Shown one piece after another: positions 34,236 to 44,864 of a stretch of 64,000 bases of DNA (position 1 is the first letter of the stretch; each line of letters starts with the position of its first letter). This DNA is from Symsagittifera roscoffensis (Eukaryota; Xenacoelomorpha; Acoela; Convolutidae). The notes below the pieces were generated by a model, which saw only the letters and a program-made list of their open reading frames with translations, was not told the DNA's origin and did not search any database. The DNA lies in assembly GCF_963678635.1 (NCBI RefSeq), contig NC_087069.1:14112660-14176659 (forward strand), given 5' to 3'. A program made the translations under genes and the position numbers.

Positions 34236-35148
34236 GCCTCGACAGACTACGGTTGTCTAAAAAAAACAAGTGAAAACAATTAATGTATTTTTCAAAACTA
34301 AGTTTAAAAAAATATATATTCAAATTTCTGATAGGAAAGTGGCCATTTTTTTGCTGGAGTAAAAGCAACCCAAAGAACCTTTGAATAACAAATATAGCTT
34401 GCTAAAAAATCAATCGCCTGCTGTTTCTAACAAGCGCAGGTTGTCGATTTTTGAAAAACTTTCAAGAAATCATAGATTCAGGGAGTGCAGAAAGAAGTGG
34501 AATTCTGATATAAAATCATGTATAAAAAACTTAAAAGATTAATGGAAAAACGGAAACACTCTGACAATTGAAACTGAAAAACTTAGACTGATTCGAAGCA
34601 AAAATTTTTCTCAAGCCTCAAATACATATAATTAGCGAATTGAAGTCAACTTTTGTCGAAGTGAGTTACTTCAAACTAGATCAAACCATTGCCACGCAAA
34701 AAAGATATCAATTTCTGAATTTTCTGAGCTATGATACAAGACCTTCCAGACTGTGCAATTCAGTTTTTCGTAGTGATCTTCAAGTTCTGGAATCTAATTA
34801 CTTTGGTGAGTCTCTTTTTTCGCTTTTAGTGATAGAAACGCTTCAAAAACCCTAAATAAAAAAATGAAAAAACAAAAATCAGCCAAAATTTTTTGGTCTA
34901 AAATGGTAGCAATATAATCGAACACATGTAGCCCACAGACAACAAAATGGAAAAAGCAATTATATTCCATCTTTTTATCAATTTAAAATCGATTATAATA
35001 TTTTCAAAATCAAAATAAGCGGATTTTTTTCACTCTATATTTGTTGGGCGTTATTCAAAATTTAGCATGAAAATCTGTCTTTTTCAAATATGTAAGGCAG
35101 CAAACTTGCAGAAAAAGTATTATACGGAAAAAAGTTTCCATTATCAAC

Positions 35149-35240
35149 AACCCCCCCCCCCCCCAGTCCCAGTGTTTGTCCTTTTGAAACATCCCTTCCC
35201 CATCAGAACCAACCCCCACCCTCACCCTCCTCCTGTCGCG
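35149..35240. repeat. C-rich tract
   Basis: A run of about 15 C is followed by CCCAACCCCCACCCTCACCC-like text up to about 35240. It is low-complexity, a reverse-strand counterpart of the G-rich tracts at 30.3 and 42.8 kb but without clear GTTTAC words. Confidence 0.5.
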
Positions 35241-36060
35241 GTTTGGTTTTTCACCCCTTCCCCAACGTCAATTTTAGGAATTTTGTTAAAAATACAAATC
35301 AGAAAAAGGCAACTTTGGAGTTTTGTCTAAAAATTGCATTTTTTGGCGTGCAATATTTATATACAAACAGTAAACTGTCCCAATCTATAAATATAAATAC
35401 CTAGATACCTGCATTCATAATTATCACATTCCACAAGTTTATTTAAGAAAATTGTCGATGAAGCTATTGCTGGACAATTTGTAAAAGGTTACAGCTAATA
35501 AACTGCATTTTTTTCTAAGTTCTGAAAAAGTAACAAAAATCAAAATTGCAGAGAAGAAAAAACTAAAATTGAATTACAGGTGTTTAGCTTTCAAACGTTT
35601 AAACGACTTTGAGTGCGCTGAAATTTGAATCCCATTAAAGTGAAAAAAAAGTCGATTATAAAGGAGTTTTTGTCTTTGTCTATAAAAATGAAAAATATTG
35701 AAATACTTTTAGTTTGTAATAGATAATTGCTTTAATAAATAATACAAATTTATTTCATTTTAATTTGCTTAAAATCGATTGTTTTTGCTCCGACATTCGA
35801 TGCCATAAACTTGCATTGGTTTTCTTTCATTAAGACTTTTTTTGGTTCGTTTGGGGGTTCGATGTGGCGCTTGCCATGCGGCACATCACTATGTTAGATA
35901 GTCGCTAAGGTTGTTCAATTTAAAGCTAGTCTAAGTAAGCAGATCGTTTTCTACTTCGCTGGTCGTTTTCTGTTATGTTTATTATGAAATATTCAAGTCT
36001 GGCGAGGTATCCCGCACTATATCACTTGATTTTTGATAGTATCAGCCAAAAATGATTTAA

Positions 36061-36113
36061 GGGGCAGTCGGAACATTAAAGACTGGGCTCTGATTCGACC
36101 TGTCTTGTTCACT
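36061..36113 (-). repeat. Solo end of the hairpin-ended family
   Basis: GGGGCAGTCGGAACATTAAAG, with a diverged hairpin and then GTCTTGTT, is the complement of the left end of the family. No internal sequence of the element adjoins it. Confidence 0.5.
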
Positions 36114-38641
36114 TGTATAAACGCTGACAATAAAACACTAAGTTAATCGATTTTATTCCAAGGAACTCCAGTATGTGGTGTTTTTTCTTGTCGGTATCGC
36201 GGATAATTGTAAAATAGATTCAAATGGGGAAAATATTTTATCAAATCCAGAAAGTTATTCACATTGAGATCTCATCCAGATGTTGGTATACAAAATGCTG
36301 TCCTAAATAGAGTGTAAAATGTATCAGTATTTTATAGTAACGCAAGAAATTTTCAAAATCACTGATTATCACAGTAAATGACTCGGACTTTTCTAAATAT
36401 AGATCAGTGTTTACAAAACATAGCAAAACAGAATAACTGCAAAAAAATTTGCTAAAAAATTCAGACGAATTTGCCAGTTTGTTTTTCATTTGACATAAAA
36501 TGATTTCGTCAAAGTAACTCATGTGGTTAAATTTTTTGCATTTTTTTTCACTAACTGACAAAACATGGTTTTTAACATGATACCTACTGTGATCATTTAC
36601 CATGTTTTTCCTTATGAGATGTTTACCGAAAGCACAAAACAAAAAAGGCCGAGGTTACACTGATCGCAAAAACCTAAGTGATAGTAGCACAATAGCAATA
36701 TTGAGTTTCATTTAACTTAAATCATACGCAGTTTTCGCTATCCAAAAGAACGCGAACCGATAAAAGCTTGATTCGAGACATCGTTTTTCGCATTTTTATA
36801 AAGCAGTCTAAATTGGTTTTTATCTGGTGACTGAATTCAGCAGCACCGCAGATGGTGTGCCGCTTATTACGAATCGTACAGGTAAGAAATACGGCTGTTC
36901 AAAGTTGATCGAGAATTTTTTCGTTCACCTTACAGGAAAAATTAGAAAAACAGGAAAAATTCAGGAAAAATTAGACATTAGAAATTAGATTTTGGTTTCG
37001 ACAGTAGCAGATTTGGTACCCCTTGGTATTTTAAGAACTGATTTATGGGCAGAACGACTTAAAAGTTTTTAAAAGCGCCTTTGACGCCAATACATTTTAA
37101 TTTTAAGGGGAGCGCGCGCCAAAAAAATGACTTTATGGTCAAAACTTTTCAAGAACTGCCTTAAAACGCTTTTTTTTTTCGCTTGTTTTCTGCCAAAAAT
37201 TGCCTGCGGAAAAAGGGCAAAATTTGGTGGAAATAGGGTTTTTATATTGATTTGGGAGAGCTCGGAAAATTAATTTGGTCGACTTAAAAAAAACTCTTCA
37301 ACTTCTATTTTTATAAAATCCCCCCGTCTGGTTTCGACTGTTTTTTTTTGAAACGTTCCAACTGCGTCAGTGCGCTAGTACTTAACTAATTGTGTGCGTC
37401 TCCGATGTTTTCCGCCTATAAACTATTTTATCATTCTAACCCAAAAAAAATAAAACAAACGATATTTTGATGAGTCATTCTGTGCACCTCACGAAAAGAG
37501 ATTTTAGATGGTTTTGTTTTGGTCAAAAAAAGATATACATTTTTTGTCCTTTTTCGTGCTAGTTGTCATCAAAATTTTGAAGTTTTCAAAGTTCTTGATA
37601 ATAGCTCGTTTTACACAAGATAGATCAAGTTTGAATTCAATCACGTATTGCCGAAAATTTTCTGAATGAACTTTAGCTTTAATGTTTTTTTTTCACATAT
37701 AAAATCTTTTTTCATCTACTTAAACCGCTGAACCAAAGGCTCGTTTCATTCTTCCATTTTCAAACACCGCTTTGCTTTTTTTCTACGGAGACAAATAGCC
37801 AAAAGATCTCATTATGATTTTAATTCTACTTAGTTTAGAAGCGTTAGTTCGAAGTTTAGCGTTTACGTTACGCTTTTACCATTATAAATCTATCATAAAG
37901 CCATCATATATAAATTTGTCAAGTTTAGTGCAAAGTAAATTTTTATGATAAAATTACAGTTGAAAACGATATGGTTTTACGTGATCAGTTTTTTGATGAA
38001 AGTTTTGACGCTTAATGTTAGTTCGCTTTTTCGATTCACCAGTGAAGTATAATGTAATGTAACAATTAAACTCCACCATCAAATTGTGACTTGTTGTTTT
38101 TGTTTTCAGCAGGACAATGCCAAAAAATGTTTCTTATTCTGTTGTAAAATGAACATGTTTGATCATTTGAGCGAGCCGTATCATTTGGTGATTTATTATA
38201 GAAAATTGGTTTGATAATAACTTATTATTTACTGGAGAACTCGTAAACTTGAGATCTAGTCGGCTCTTTTTTTTGTACACTGCGTTTACTTTACTTGCTA
38301 TGACGACAAACAGACTGGCCAGGTAAGATTGACATCATCAGTTATGAAAAGAACCCTGGCCTTTTCGCTGCCTTCATTATAAACTCGTCGTCTCGTTTTT
38401 GTATGTCTCTGAATGAGGTGTCATTTTAAGGGGTGTGAATGAGGGGTGACGCCCCTCAACCTCAGAGTTTCGACACACCTAAAAGAACCCCCTTTTCACT
38501 GCTCTGTTTTGATTTTCGGCCACACAATGCAAAAAGTTTTCTAGGCCTTTTTGCTGCCAATTTATACTACATTTCAGAAGAGCACGCGCCAAAAAAAATT
38601 TTTTTTTGGTCAGAAATTTCCAAAATGAGCCCAAAAACAAA

Positions 38642-39182
38642 CAAGACTGCTCGTATCAGGGCGAATCCGCGATTGTTCCGACTGCCTTTTAAGTTTATGG
38701 AGCCGCAGTTATAACATTAGAAAAATTAAAAGAAACAAAATAAAATGAAAACTTTTTTCTAAAATTTGAAATTTTTTTATGAAAATCATCCCCCCACACG
38801 CCATATAAAGAATAAAAAAAGAAAGATTTCGTTCATTGTAAAAAATCAATTATGGCAAATAAGCTTCGTTCAACCAATTTGGAACGGTTTATAAGACGGA
38901 TTAAATCTCCGCTTACGCGTTAATAGCGCTAATTATATCGCGCGTTAATTGTCCCAAATTGGTCAAAATGGCCAAAATGGCAATATTTAAACCCTCATAA
39001 CTTTACGAAAAATAATCACAGGTGAGATATTTTTCCGAATTAAGCTCAGGACAACAATACCTTTTGAATGATAAAAAAAATTCCGTCAAAAATGGCTATT
39101 TAAAAAGTCGAAATTTGTCTGAAGTAAAAAACACACCCCGAGCACAAATATTCCGTTACTTTCGTATCGAAAGTCGGAACAA
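38642..39182 (+). mobile_element. Hairpin-ended family copy, left member of an inverted pair
   Basis: This 541-bp copy runs from CAAGACTGCTCGTATCAGGG to the right hairpin ACTTTCG-TAT-CGAAAGT and CGGAACA. The left hairpin loop region is mutated (CAGGGCGAATCCGCG). It faces another copy in opposite orientation 85 bp away. Confidence 0.8.
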
Positions 39183-39267
39183 CAATGAGACCTTTTTTTC
39201 GGATACTTTATTTCGGCGCAGACTTTTGTCCTTCTTAAGCATACATGGCACATTAAATCAATCCTAA

Positions 39268-39767
39268 TTGTTCCGACTTTCGATACGAAAGTAACGGAAT
39301 ATTTGTGCTCGGGGTGGTTTTTTTTTCTTCAGACAAGTTTCGACTTTTTAACTAGCCATTTTTGACGGAATTTTAAAATATCATTCGAAAGGTTGTGTAA
39401 GCTTGAGCTTAAAATTGAAAAGTTATTTCACTTGTGATCATTTTTCGTAAAGTTATGGGGGTTTAAAGATTGGCATTTTGGCCAATTTGGGACAATTAAC
39501 GCGCAATATATTTCTTGCTTGTAACGCGGAGATTTAATCCGTTCTAGAAATCGTTCCAAATTGGTTGAAATAAACTTATTTGCCATAATTGATTGTTACT
39601 ACCAGCGAAATCTATTCTTTTGTACTTAATATGGCGTGTGGGTGGGTGATTTTCATATAAAAATTCAAATTTCAGAAAAAAAATTCATTTTGTTTTATTA
39701 CATGCTCAATAAACCCGTAAAAGGCAGTCGGAACATTCAGGGCTTCGCCCTGATACTAGCAGTCTTG
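39268..39767 (-). mobile_element. Hairpin-ended family copy, right member of an inverted pair
   Basis: Read on the plus strand, this copy starts TTGTTCCGACTTTCGATACG and ends GGGCTTCGCCCTGATACTAG then CAGTCTTG, so it lies in reverse. Both hairpins are intact. With the 38642-39182 copy it forms a long inverted repeat around an 85-bp spacer. Confidence 0.8.
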
Positions 39768-39929
39768 TTGAATTTAGCTAGCACTTTGTTTCAACTTACA
39801 CATATTGGACGCGGAAAACAAATCTGTTTGCAGCATACACTGTATGACTGAAAATAGAAAATTATAAAAGAACCAAATTTGTTCTTTTTTGAACATTGCG
39901 AACAAAGACTACTTCATCAACATCCAAGG

Positions 39930-39975
39930 GTAGTCGGAACATTCAAGCGTTTCCTTTGGCACAATCAGTCTCGTA
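39930..39975 (-). repeat. Solo end of the hairpin-ended family, diverged
   Basis: GGTAGTCGGAACATTCAAG, then a degraded hairpin and CAGTCTCGT, matches the complement of the left end. It is about 160 bp from a fuller copy and has no body. Confidence 0.4.
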
Positions 39976-40958
39976 TTTAATTGAAGAAAACCATTTCCAA
40001 AAGTGGCTACTGTCCCGAAAAACTGAATAAATCTTGTCATAAACATAACTCTGTCAAGAATAAAATACTCCGTTGCTTATCAAAACCATCAAAAGAACCC
40101 GGTTCGACCTTCATACACCAAAACAGCTGGTGATGCATTTCTATAAAGTTAATAAAAGAAAGCTTGCTAATCATAAAATTCACAACTATTTAAATTTGAA
40201 ACGACGAAGTTTAAAATTGTATTACAGTTCACAAAAATTCTCACCGTTTTCATCGCAAAACACACACTAACAATCAATTTCTAAAAAAGACTTATTTTTT
40301 CTAAAGCGCAGTTTTTTTTTAAAAAAGATTTTTTTTTCAGTTTGGTCTCTTGCATTCAGCGGATACCTAGTTTTTGTTGCTGAAGAAAAAGGTGAAAAAA
40401 GTACCGCAGAGTTTTTCAGCGCTTAATTGTAAAAATTGAGTAATTTCGTGATCTTACTATTTCAGTTTTAACTTCAGTATAGTTTTTGTATGAGTTTTTA
40501 ACTGTCCTTCTAACTTGTGGGTTACTTTTATCCAGGGTTATCATGTTTGGACAAAAACATTGATACAATTAAGTTAGTAAAACTATTAATCTGCGATTTT
40601 GTCAGTTTATGGAACCTTATAGTCATACAGTTCCATACGTAGAAAAAATACTAGCCATGCAATTTTCAAAAAGATATAAAAAAAGCTACAGTCAAAAATT
40701 TCATGCACTTTTTCAAAATGGGGGAAATTAATGGAAAAATGTATGACTAGCGTTTTGTGCCAGGACGGGATTTTCAATTGGAATGGAATGAATAATAGGA
40801 AAAAATTGATGCTTAGTAAGGATTTAATGTAATTAATCAAAAACTTACAGATTAGAAAACTTTGATAAATTGACCTTAGGTACAGTCCACTGGCTCAAAA
40901 TGAATCCGGACACGGAGTTGACCCGGAAGATGCAAAACCCTCCAACAGTTTCTCCAGA

Positions 40959-41106
40959 ATGAGGCATTATAGGGCAGAGAGACGAAAGTTCAGAAAGACG
41001 AAAACGTACATTATGCTCAAGATAGGCTTCGTGGCCATAATGCTGTCTTTATTCGTCACTTTGTCAGCTGTCGGATCGTATTTTAGACCGAGCAGTGAAT
41101 TCGCAG
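40959..41106 (+). CDS. Exchanger exon A: N-terminus and signal-anchor
   Basis: This is the first coding exon proposed for an SLC24-type exchanger. From ATG 40959 it encodes 49 full codons: a very basic start (MRHYRAERRKFRKTK) and a hydrophobic segment at about residues 22-40 (IGFVAIMLSLFVTLSAVG). It ends in phase 1 at GCAG|GTCAG. NCKX proteins commonly begin with such a hydrophobic segment before the exchanger core. The frame is also open upstream to about 40869 through a possible acceptor (GACCTTAG), so the start may lie further upstream. A 20-codon ORF from ATG 40900 ends TGA overlapping this ATG. The join to exon B is supported by phase. Confidence 0.65.
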
Positions 41107-41304
41107 GTCAGAATACATGCGGCTTTCAATACTGCTGTTTTTATTATTTTGGAAAACCGTGTGAAGATGTATATCAGTTTTAAGACCCTTTATCCACGAG
41201 GGAAAGGACCAACATACGAACCGCTGTTGTGCCCCTGCTTAAGAACTACATGCAACTTTTTTGGTTATTTTTCTGGGCTGGGTAAGGTTGTCTCACCCTC
41301 AAGC

Positions 41305-41395
41305 AACAAGCACGGATTATGGTGGGCCTCGCACACCCGACCTTTCGATTGAGAGCCGGAGACGTAACCACTTCACCACGTTCCCCCGTTATAAA
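41305..41395 (-). repeat. tRNA-derived SINE-like head in an intron
   Basis: On the minus strand, GAACGTGGTGAAGTGGTTAC looks like a tRNA D-arm/A-box. It is followed by TCTCCGGCTCTCAATCGAAA, typical of the anticodon region of tRNA-derived SINEs, and a degraded B-box (GGTCGGGTGTGCGAGGCCC). It lies in the intron between exchanger exons A and B. It is not an intact tRNA. Confidence 0.5.
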
Positions 41396-41466
41396 TTTAA
41401 ATTTTGAAAATAACCTTGCAAATTTATACAAAAAGACTCAAGCACTTTGTTACAGTTTTGTTTCAG

Positions 41467-41613
41467 ATTCTATTGAGGGTCGATCGAGGCGTTCTGGAGA
41501 GGAGGGAGGGAATGTGGCCCCCTGGGAGGAGTGTGACTGGGAGAAGGAAAGTGACGCCAGGAGAGTCATCTTCATCATCATATGGCTGCTGTTGATCGTA
41601 TGGGTATTCATAG
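41467..41613 (+). CDS. Exchanger exon B: Cys-containing loop and first core helix
   Basis: This exon of 147 nt (49 codons' worth, phase 1 in and out) follows TTTTGTTTCAG and ends ATAG|GTAAGAG. It encodes an acidic, hydrophilic stretch (GNVAPWEECDWEKESDARR) and then a hydrophobic helix, VIFIIIWLLLIVWVFIG. The helix leads directly into the alpha-1 region in the next exon. A Cys shortly before the first core helix also fits the extracellular N-terminal loop of NCKX-type exchangers. G+C content is far above the flanking introns. Confidence 0.85.
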
Positions 41614-42259
41614 GTAAGAGCAGGTCTGAAGACACCACTTGATACGCAGCTATCTGGCCTTTTTGGCGTTCGTCCAAGATGGGAAGTTTTATATTATTTT
41701 TGTTTTGAGTTGTGTAAATAACAATCAAGTCTGTTCCCTTCTTGAAAACGAATTAATTTATAATGAACGAGGCCATAAGCTGAAATTAAGTTCATTATAG
41801 TTCCATTTTTGGCTCATTTTGATCGTACGGAATTTCATATGTGATCAGATATTGTTCAATGTTCATGTCAAATGTTTCTGATTGCCAAACTTTTCCTAAA
41901 GAGCCCCCTTTGGCACTGTTTATAAAAATAGATTGTGGTGCTGACATTAGACGGTTTAAGGGATGTTCAGAAAATTCAAAAAAAACAGCCTCTTGAAAAT
42001 TTCCTGCACCCGCTACTGCTTTCAATGAGAACAATGAAGCTCATTCCCAATTGACAAAAAAAATTGTCCTTAATATCTTCAAAGTGAAAAAGGGCTAAAA
42101 AGCACGTAATTTCAACTAAGAAGTATTTTAATCAATAAGTGTGGTCGAAGTTTTCTGCCCCATGTCCAAAATGTAAAATTAAAAAAAAACGAATCTTTCA
42201 AAAGTTCAATTCACAGACTGGTCTTTCGTTTCTAGTTATTATCCCTTCCATCTTTTCAG

Positions 42260-42364
42260 GTCTGGCCATCATCTGTGATGACTTCTTCGTGCCCTCTCTG
42301 GAGATTATCTCTGAGAGACTCAATTTGACCGAAGATGTGGCTGGCGCCACTTTTATGGCTGCAG
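42260..42364 (+). CDS. Exchanger exon C: start of the alpha-1 repeat
   Basis: This exon of 105 nt starts after CATCTTTTCAG and ends GCTGCAG|GTATG, phase 1 at both ends. It encodes [20 protein letters not shown] then [16 protein letters not shown]. The [10 protein letters not shown] and [12 protein letters not shown] strings are hallmarks of K+-dependent Na+/Ca2+ exchangers (SLC24/NCKX). They lie in the Na_Ca_ex domain, where the acidic residue and GATFMAAG helix help form the ion site. Confidence 0.92.
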
Positions 42365-42472
42365 GTATGAAGATACAAAAGAAATTATAATTGTAGAGAG
42401 CCAAACTAAGCACAAAAAAGAATTATACATACAATTTTGAAAAAAAAAAAACAAACAACTTAAAATATTGTG

Positions 42473-42545
42473 GCACGCAGCATAGTGGTATGGCTTCCAC
42501 TTCGAAGTCGTCTGATCGGGTAATTGATATCCTGCCATGGCAATG
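42473..42545 (+). repeat. tRNA-derived SINE-like head in an intron
   Basis: GGCACGCAGCATAGTGGTAT resembles an A-box region. CTTCCACTTCGAAGTCGTC resembles an anticodon arm, and GGGTAATTGATATCC is a weak B-box. It lies in the intron after exchanger exon C. It differs from the element at 41.3 kb and is too degraded to be a working tRNA. Confidence 0.4.
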
Positions 42546-42589
42546 ATAGTGTTTGAAGGAGAGGCCTCACTTAACCTCTAGCTGTACCC

Positions 42590-43030
42590 GCACTGGAGTT
42601 CCATGGATAATAATCGTCGATTATAATGGAAAAATGTTGCCTAAATTGCTGTCATTATAATCCGTTATTGTGGCAAAATTAGACCACGAAATCAATGATA
42701 TTTTCATTATAATCGATTATTTTCGAAAAAAAACACAATCCATTAAAATCCATTATAATGGATTACAATCCATTTAAAATCCATTGGGGGTACCCCTGGG
42801 GGTAAACAGGGAGGAAAAAGGGGTGGAGGTAAACGGGGGGTTGTAAACAGGGAAAAAATGGGGGGGGGGGGGGGGTAAACAGGGAGGGGTAAACAGGGTA
42901 TATAAGACAAAAATTATAAACACTATGTAAATTATAAAATTATGTAACATTTTATGAAACCTAATAAAGCAATTGCAGTAAACAGGAAATGCAATAATAA
43001 CCGATTATAAGCGATTATATTCGGCTGCAA
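42590..43030. repeat. AATCGATTATAATGG repeats and a G-rich GTAAACAGGG tract
   Basis: In the exchanger intron, self-complementary words around ATAATCGATTAT and CCATTATAATGG recur at 42600-42785. A G-rich tract at 42785-42905, built on GGTAAACAGGGA with a long G-run, follows. Related text sits at about 590-680 and 30285-30420. Confidence 0.55.
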
Positions 43031-43829
43031 AACTGACGCACAGTGAAAACTCTGTAGCCAAAAAAAAACTTCCCAGAGTATTTGGTAATTCACGTAAATT
43101 GCATAGAAGCTGTTTTTCATTTTAAGGAAGTGATTCCTAAAAAAGAAAGCTGGGTGACAAAAACACTTCGCTTTATAGTTTTTGTGTTTTTCAAGAAATT
43201 CAACAACGAAAAATTTCCTCTTCTACTCTATACTCGGAAAGATAAAAAAATTAATTTTTTCTTCAACCAAGTGGCAAGATTTAAACAAGCATTTTAGACG
43301 AACTGAGTCTTGTCATCTTAAAAAAAACTAACGCCGTTAAAAATTTTTTACAAAAAACACTTTATTCCTGATTAATTTGTTTGAGATCGAAAATTGCCAA
43401 TTGAGAATCACTGGCTTACTGCTCTTTTTTTAAATAAAAACTTTTTTAAAAAAAAATTGTGGAACTCATAAGAACTTTGGATCTACGCAACAATCTCATC
43501 CCTCCCCCCTTGTTTTTAATGATTTTAGTTTTTTTATCTCAAAAACATATGTCTTGACTACGTTGTGAAAATAACATGCAAAAAAATTATTTTGGAAAAA
43601 GTTTTCAGCTTAAAGTAGCTGAAAAATCATTTTTTCTGTATCTCAAATGAACAATTGAAGGTTTTTTGTAGTCATTAAAAAGTGCTTGTCATTCAAATTC
43701 CATTTAACATAGAAATTTACATTGCTTTTCAAAACAGCTGAACAACTTGCCTGTTGATTTTTTCTCTCGTGAAAAAACACGGTGAGCTAAATAATCAAGT
43801 TCTTCTAGTTTGAACACTTTGTTGATCAG

Positions 43830-43966
43830 GTTCCTCAGCCCCCGAGTTGTTCACGTCTATTGCGGGAGTGTCCTTCGAGAGTGACGTGGGAGTGGGCACA
43901 ATAGTGGGCAGTGCCATCTTCAACCTCCTCATAATCATCGCCCTCTCAGCCGCCCTATCCAAAGAG
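43830..43966 (+). CDS. Exchanger exon D: rest of the alpha-1 repeat
   Basis: This 137-nt exon completes the Gly codon split after exon C and leaves in phase 0 (AAAGAG|GTACAT). It encodes GSSAPELFTSIAGVSFESD then VGVGTIVGSAIFNLLIII and ALSAALSKE. GSSAPELFTS and DVGVGTIVGSAIFN are core alpha-1 motifs of SLC24 exchangers that line the Ca2+/K+ site. Within NCKX the variant fits the NCKX3/4/5 branch by memory, but subfamily assignment is tentative. Confidence 0.92.
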
Positions 43967-44277
43967 GTACATTATTACTACGAGTTATAAATTGGTTATA
44001 AATAGTCGAACAACAGAATTAATACACTTTTATGTATGACCAAATGCAATTTCATCCAATGAAATAATCTATAATCAAGAGTTAACCTCTAATTCAATCG
44101 TATAAGCAGTAATTTTTCACAGGAGAGGAAGAGTTTTGAAACATGTTATCCGCGTTTTTAGAAAAAATTTCGTGGAAACATTTTATCTGCGTCTAGAAAA
44201 ACTTTAAAAAAAAATTAATTGGGAGTTGAAACTGAATTCGTTCGTTCGGAGCATAATTTGATGTTGTTTTTAACCAG

Positions 44278-44477
44278 GTGTTGAAACTAGACTGGCGCCC
44301 GATGGCACGTGACTCCATCTTCTACGCAGTGTCCATCGTCATGTTCATCTGCTTCGCCTGGGATGGGGAACTGCGGCTGTTCGAGTGTGGCATCCTCTTC
44401 TTCTCCTACTGCGTCTACGTGGCCGTCATGTTCGTCAACAAGCCACTCATGAGGTTCCTCGCATCAGTTGGCAACTG
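44278..44477 (+). CDS. Exchanger exon E: helices after alpha-1
   Basis: This 200-nt exon starts in phase 0 after TTTAACCAG and ends in phase 2 at AACTG|GTAAGC. It encodes VLKLDWRPMARDSIFYAVSI, a hydrophobic helix with FICFAWDGELRLFECG, and a second helix (ILFFSYCVYVAVMFVNK) ending near MRFLASVGNW. LDWxPxxRDSxFY followed by two helices is the expected order after alpha-1 in NCKX. The next exon should begin the cytoplasmic loop, then alpha-2; neither was recognised downstream. Confidence 0.9.
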
Positions 44478-44864
44478 GTAAGCACTACCTCTTAATACTC
44501 TTTAATAATAAAAAAATGATTATAATCCTAATGATAATAAGTATGTTGAAATAGTCATTATGCTAACAAATTCGTTTCCAAGTATTTTACAGTTAGTACA
44601 TTTGGGAGACGGCAGAAGACAGTAAGTCTGTCACATCAAACTTTGAAAATCAAATTTTAGCAAGCAAAGAAGACTCTAAATTTGTTAAGTTCCCATTATG
44701 ACACCGCTCGAGTTGGCAAATAGTCTTTAATCAGCTTTTTGATTTTTTTTTGGAAAACAGAAAGTCAGATGAGAAATAATTCCAGAAAAAAGCAGAAAAT
44801 ATATAAAAATTATCATAAGTTTTTTTCCCTCTAGAAAAGGTTAGTCTTTTGAAAAACGGTTCTA

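Larger units (their letters stand above)
31770..40865. other. Intergenic stretch around the 70-bp satellite
   Basis: No gene is recognised here. Contents seen: the satellite array (32991-34235), a C-rich tract near 35149-35240, solo repeat ends at 36061-36113 and 39930-39975, and an inverted pair of hairpin-ended elements (38642-39767). A 127-codon minus ORF at 36259-36642 has no motif and is within chance length. Confidence 0.5.

Noticed and set aside
32999-34283. Long plus-strand ORFs (up to about 206 codons) across the satellite
   Set aside because: They follow the 70-bp repeat in three frames with the same Lys/Phe/Ser text; repeat-generated, no domain or splice context.
36259-36642. 127-codon minus-strand ORF
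   Set aside because: No motif, no G+C rise, and about the longest expected by chance at this composition.
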